Source of the DNA: Alkalimonas sp.
Lineage (GTDB): Bacteria > Pseudomonadota > Gammaproteobacteria > Enterobacterales > Alteromonadaceae
Direction: 5' to 3'
Length of the DNA: 6,805 nucleotides
Assembly (NCBI GenBank): GCA_022565655.1
Contig: JAIUMG010000177.1
Span: 1 to 6,805 of the forward strand
Made by a program: the position numbers and the translations under genes. Every line of letters begins with the position of its first letter. The stretch's first letter is position 1. Positions 5,818 to 6,805 of the stretch are shown piece by piece. The notes beneath the pieces were generated by a model. It worked only from the letters and a program-made list of their open reading frames with translations. It did not search any database and was not told where the DNA came from.

Positions 5818-6805
5818 TTAAATGCCAACCGCTTCCAGCAACGTCGCCATATGCTGCAATGCCTTCAATCCCTGAATATCGGTGGCTTGCAGCGGCAGCT
5901 GGTAACGCGGCAGCTTAGCAAATTCTGTAGCGATTTGTGCCAAATGCAGTTGCTCCTGCTCACGCCGCTTGGCTAAAAAATCACCGTCGGCACTATCGGG
6001 CAGTACCCGGTTGACCACCAAGCCTGCCAAGGGCAGCTTTTCCTGCTGCAAACTGGTCACAGCCCTTGCTGTTTCCAGGATCGGCAGTTTTTCCGGGGTC
6101 AGTACAAACAACAGTGCCGTTAACTTGTTATCCAGCAAGACTTCGCGGGTGCGCTGCAGCAAACGCTGGCGGGCCAACAAGGTTTCGGTGATGGCTTTGC
6201 TGCGCTCATCCATGCCGGCAGTGGCATGATCCTTAGGATCGCCCAGCGGGTTATCCAGATCACGGCCGGCTTTGGGGGTTAAATGGCTGAGCACATCACC
6301 AAGTTTTTCTGAGCGTTGATTGGCCTGCAGCAGCCCTTGGGTCCAGGCCGCCATCGCTTCAGGCAAGCTCAGCAAGCGTAGCGTATGGCCGGTGGGTGCG
6401 GTATCAAAAATAAGTAAATCGTAGTCGCTCAGGCCAAGCTCGATGGTCTGTGCTATGCGTTCTAACATGGCGGCTTCCTGCGCCCCTGGCGACTGGCGGG
6501 TCAGACGCATCTGTCGCTCGACTTCGGCAAACATGTCAGGCCGGGTAAAACGCTTTAACTGGGCGCTAACTTTGGCCAGATGCTGCTCGACTTCGCGGTC
6601 TGGGTCCAGCTCCAGCCCATCCAGGTTGGGGACCAAGCGGGTAATGCGATCCCCTATTGGCGCCCGGCCAAAGGCATCGGCCAAGCTGTGCGCCGGATCG
6701 GTCGATACCAACAATACCTTCTGGCCCCGCTGGCTGGCCAGCACCGCCAAAGCAGAAGATACCGTGGTTTTCCCCACCCCGCCTTTACCGCCAATCAGCA
6801 GCAAG
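5818..6805 (-). CDS. ArsA/Get3-family ATPase, N-terminus cut off by window edge
   Basis: At least 328 residues of a single-domain anion-transporting-ATPase (ArsA/Get3) family protein of the SIMIBI P-loop class are present. The deviant Walker A motif GKGGVGKTT lies at 6-14 of the visible part, switch I DPAHS at 36-40, switch II DTAPTGHTLRLLSLP at 134-148, and the base-contacting Asn-Arg pair in GLVVNRVLP at 265-266. The leading LLLIGGKGG is an internal strand, and the TTG at 6804 is probably not the start; only a few residues and the start codon should be missing. The visible protein has no cysteine, so it lacks both the ArsA metalloid-binding cysteines and the Get3 zinc CxxC, and no ars genes are nearby. 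A role in arsenite export is therefore not supported. It is convergent with the patatin gene, and GC looks higher by eye than in the cyclase gene. Confidence 0.92.
   Translation of the reverse strand, partial: LLLIGGKGGVGKTTVSSALAVLASQRGQKVLLVSTDPAHSLADAFGRAPIGDRITRLVPNLDGLELDPDREVEQHLAKVSAQLKRFTRPDMFAEVERQMRLTRQSPGAQEAAMLERIAQTIELGLSDYDLLIFDTAPTGHTLRLLSLPEAMAAWTQGLLQANQRSEKLGDVLSHLTPKAGRDLDNPLGDPKDHATAGMDERSKAITETLLARQRLLQRTREVLLDNKLTALLFVLTPEKLPILETARAVTSLQQEKLPLAGLVVNRVLPDSADGDFLAKRREQEQLHLAQIATEFAKLPRYQLPLQATDIQGLKALQHMATLLEAVGI

Noticed and set aside
5818..6805. Calling the ATPase arsA and inferring arsenic resistance
   Set aside because: The visible protein has no cysteine, has a single ATPase domain, and has no ars genes beside it.

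Overview
The window looks like ordinary chromosomal DNA from a gram-negative bacterium, most likely an aquatic gammaproteobacterium. This rests on protein style, a middling GC content judged by eye, Shine-Dalgarno-led starts, and the mix of a REC-REC-GGDEF diguanylate cyclase, a long patatin-like protein and an ArsA-family ATPase. No genus can be named with confidence. There are no transposases, phage genes, CRISPR arrays, tRNAs or rRNAs.

Layout: (1) Positions 1-1981 hold a leftward operon. A probably exported metal-dependent amidohydrolase (1981 to 602) is followed, with overlapping stop and start codons, by a gamma-glutamylcyclotransferase-like protein (602 to 102). After 29 bases comes the start of a third gene (72 to 1), which runs off the left edge and begins with a hydrophobic, membrane-anchor-like N-terminus. 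(2) Positions 1982-2202 are a divergent promoter region with one candidate promoter per direction and an inverted repeat. (3) Positions 2203-3483 encode a rightward two-receiver diguanylate cyclase. (4) Positions 3484-3743 are a 260-base non-coding leader and intergenic region with two potential RNA hairpins and a weak candidate promoter. (5) Positions 3744-5807 encode a 687-residue patatin-like phospholipase. (6) Positions 5818-6805 encode a leftward ArsA/Get3-type ATPase, cut off at its N-terminus by the window edge and convergent with the patatin gene at a 10-base gap.

How the genes fit together: only the leftward operon is a convincing transcriptional unit. Its products suggest peptide or gamma-glutamyl compound turnover, split between the periplasm (amidohydrolase) and the cytoplasm (cyclotransferase); that is inference. 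The cyclase, patatin and ATPase each look like single genes with their own control, and nothing in the sequence ties them into one system. The most notable points are the cyclase's degenerate first receiver and lost inhibitory-site arginine, the patatin's non-canonical oxyanion loop and possible C-terminal winged helix, and the cysteine-free ArsA-like ATPase. I did not find clear evidence of an undescribed multi-gene system.
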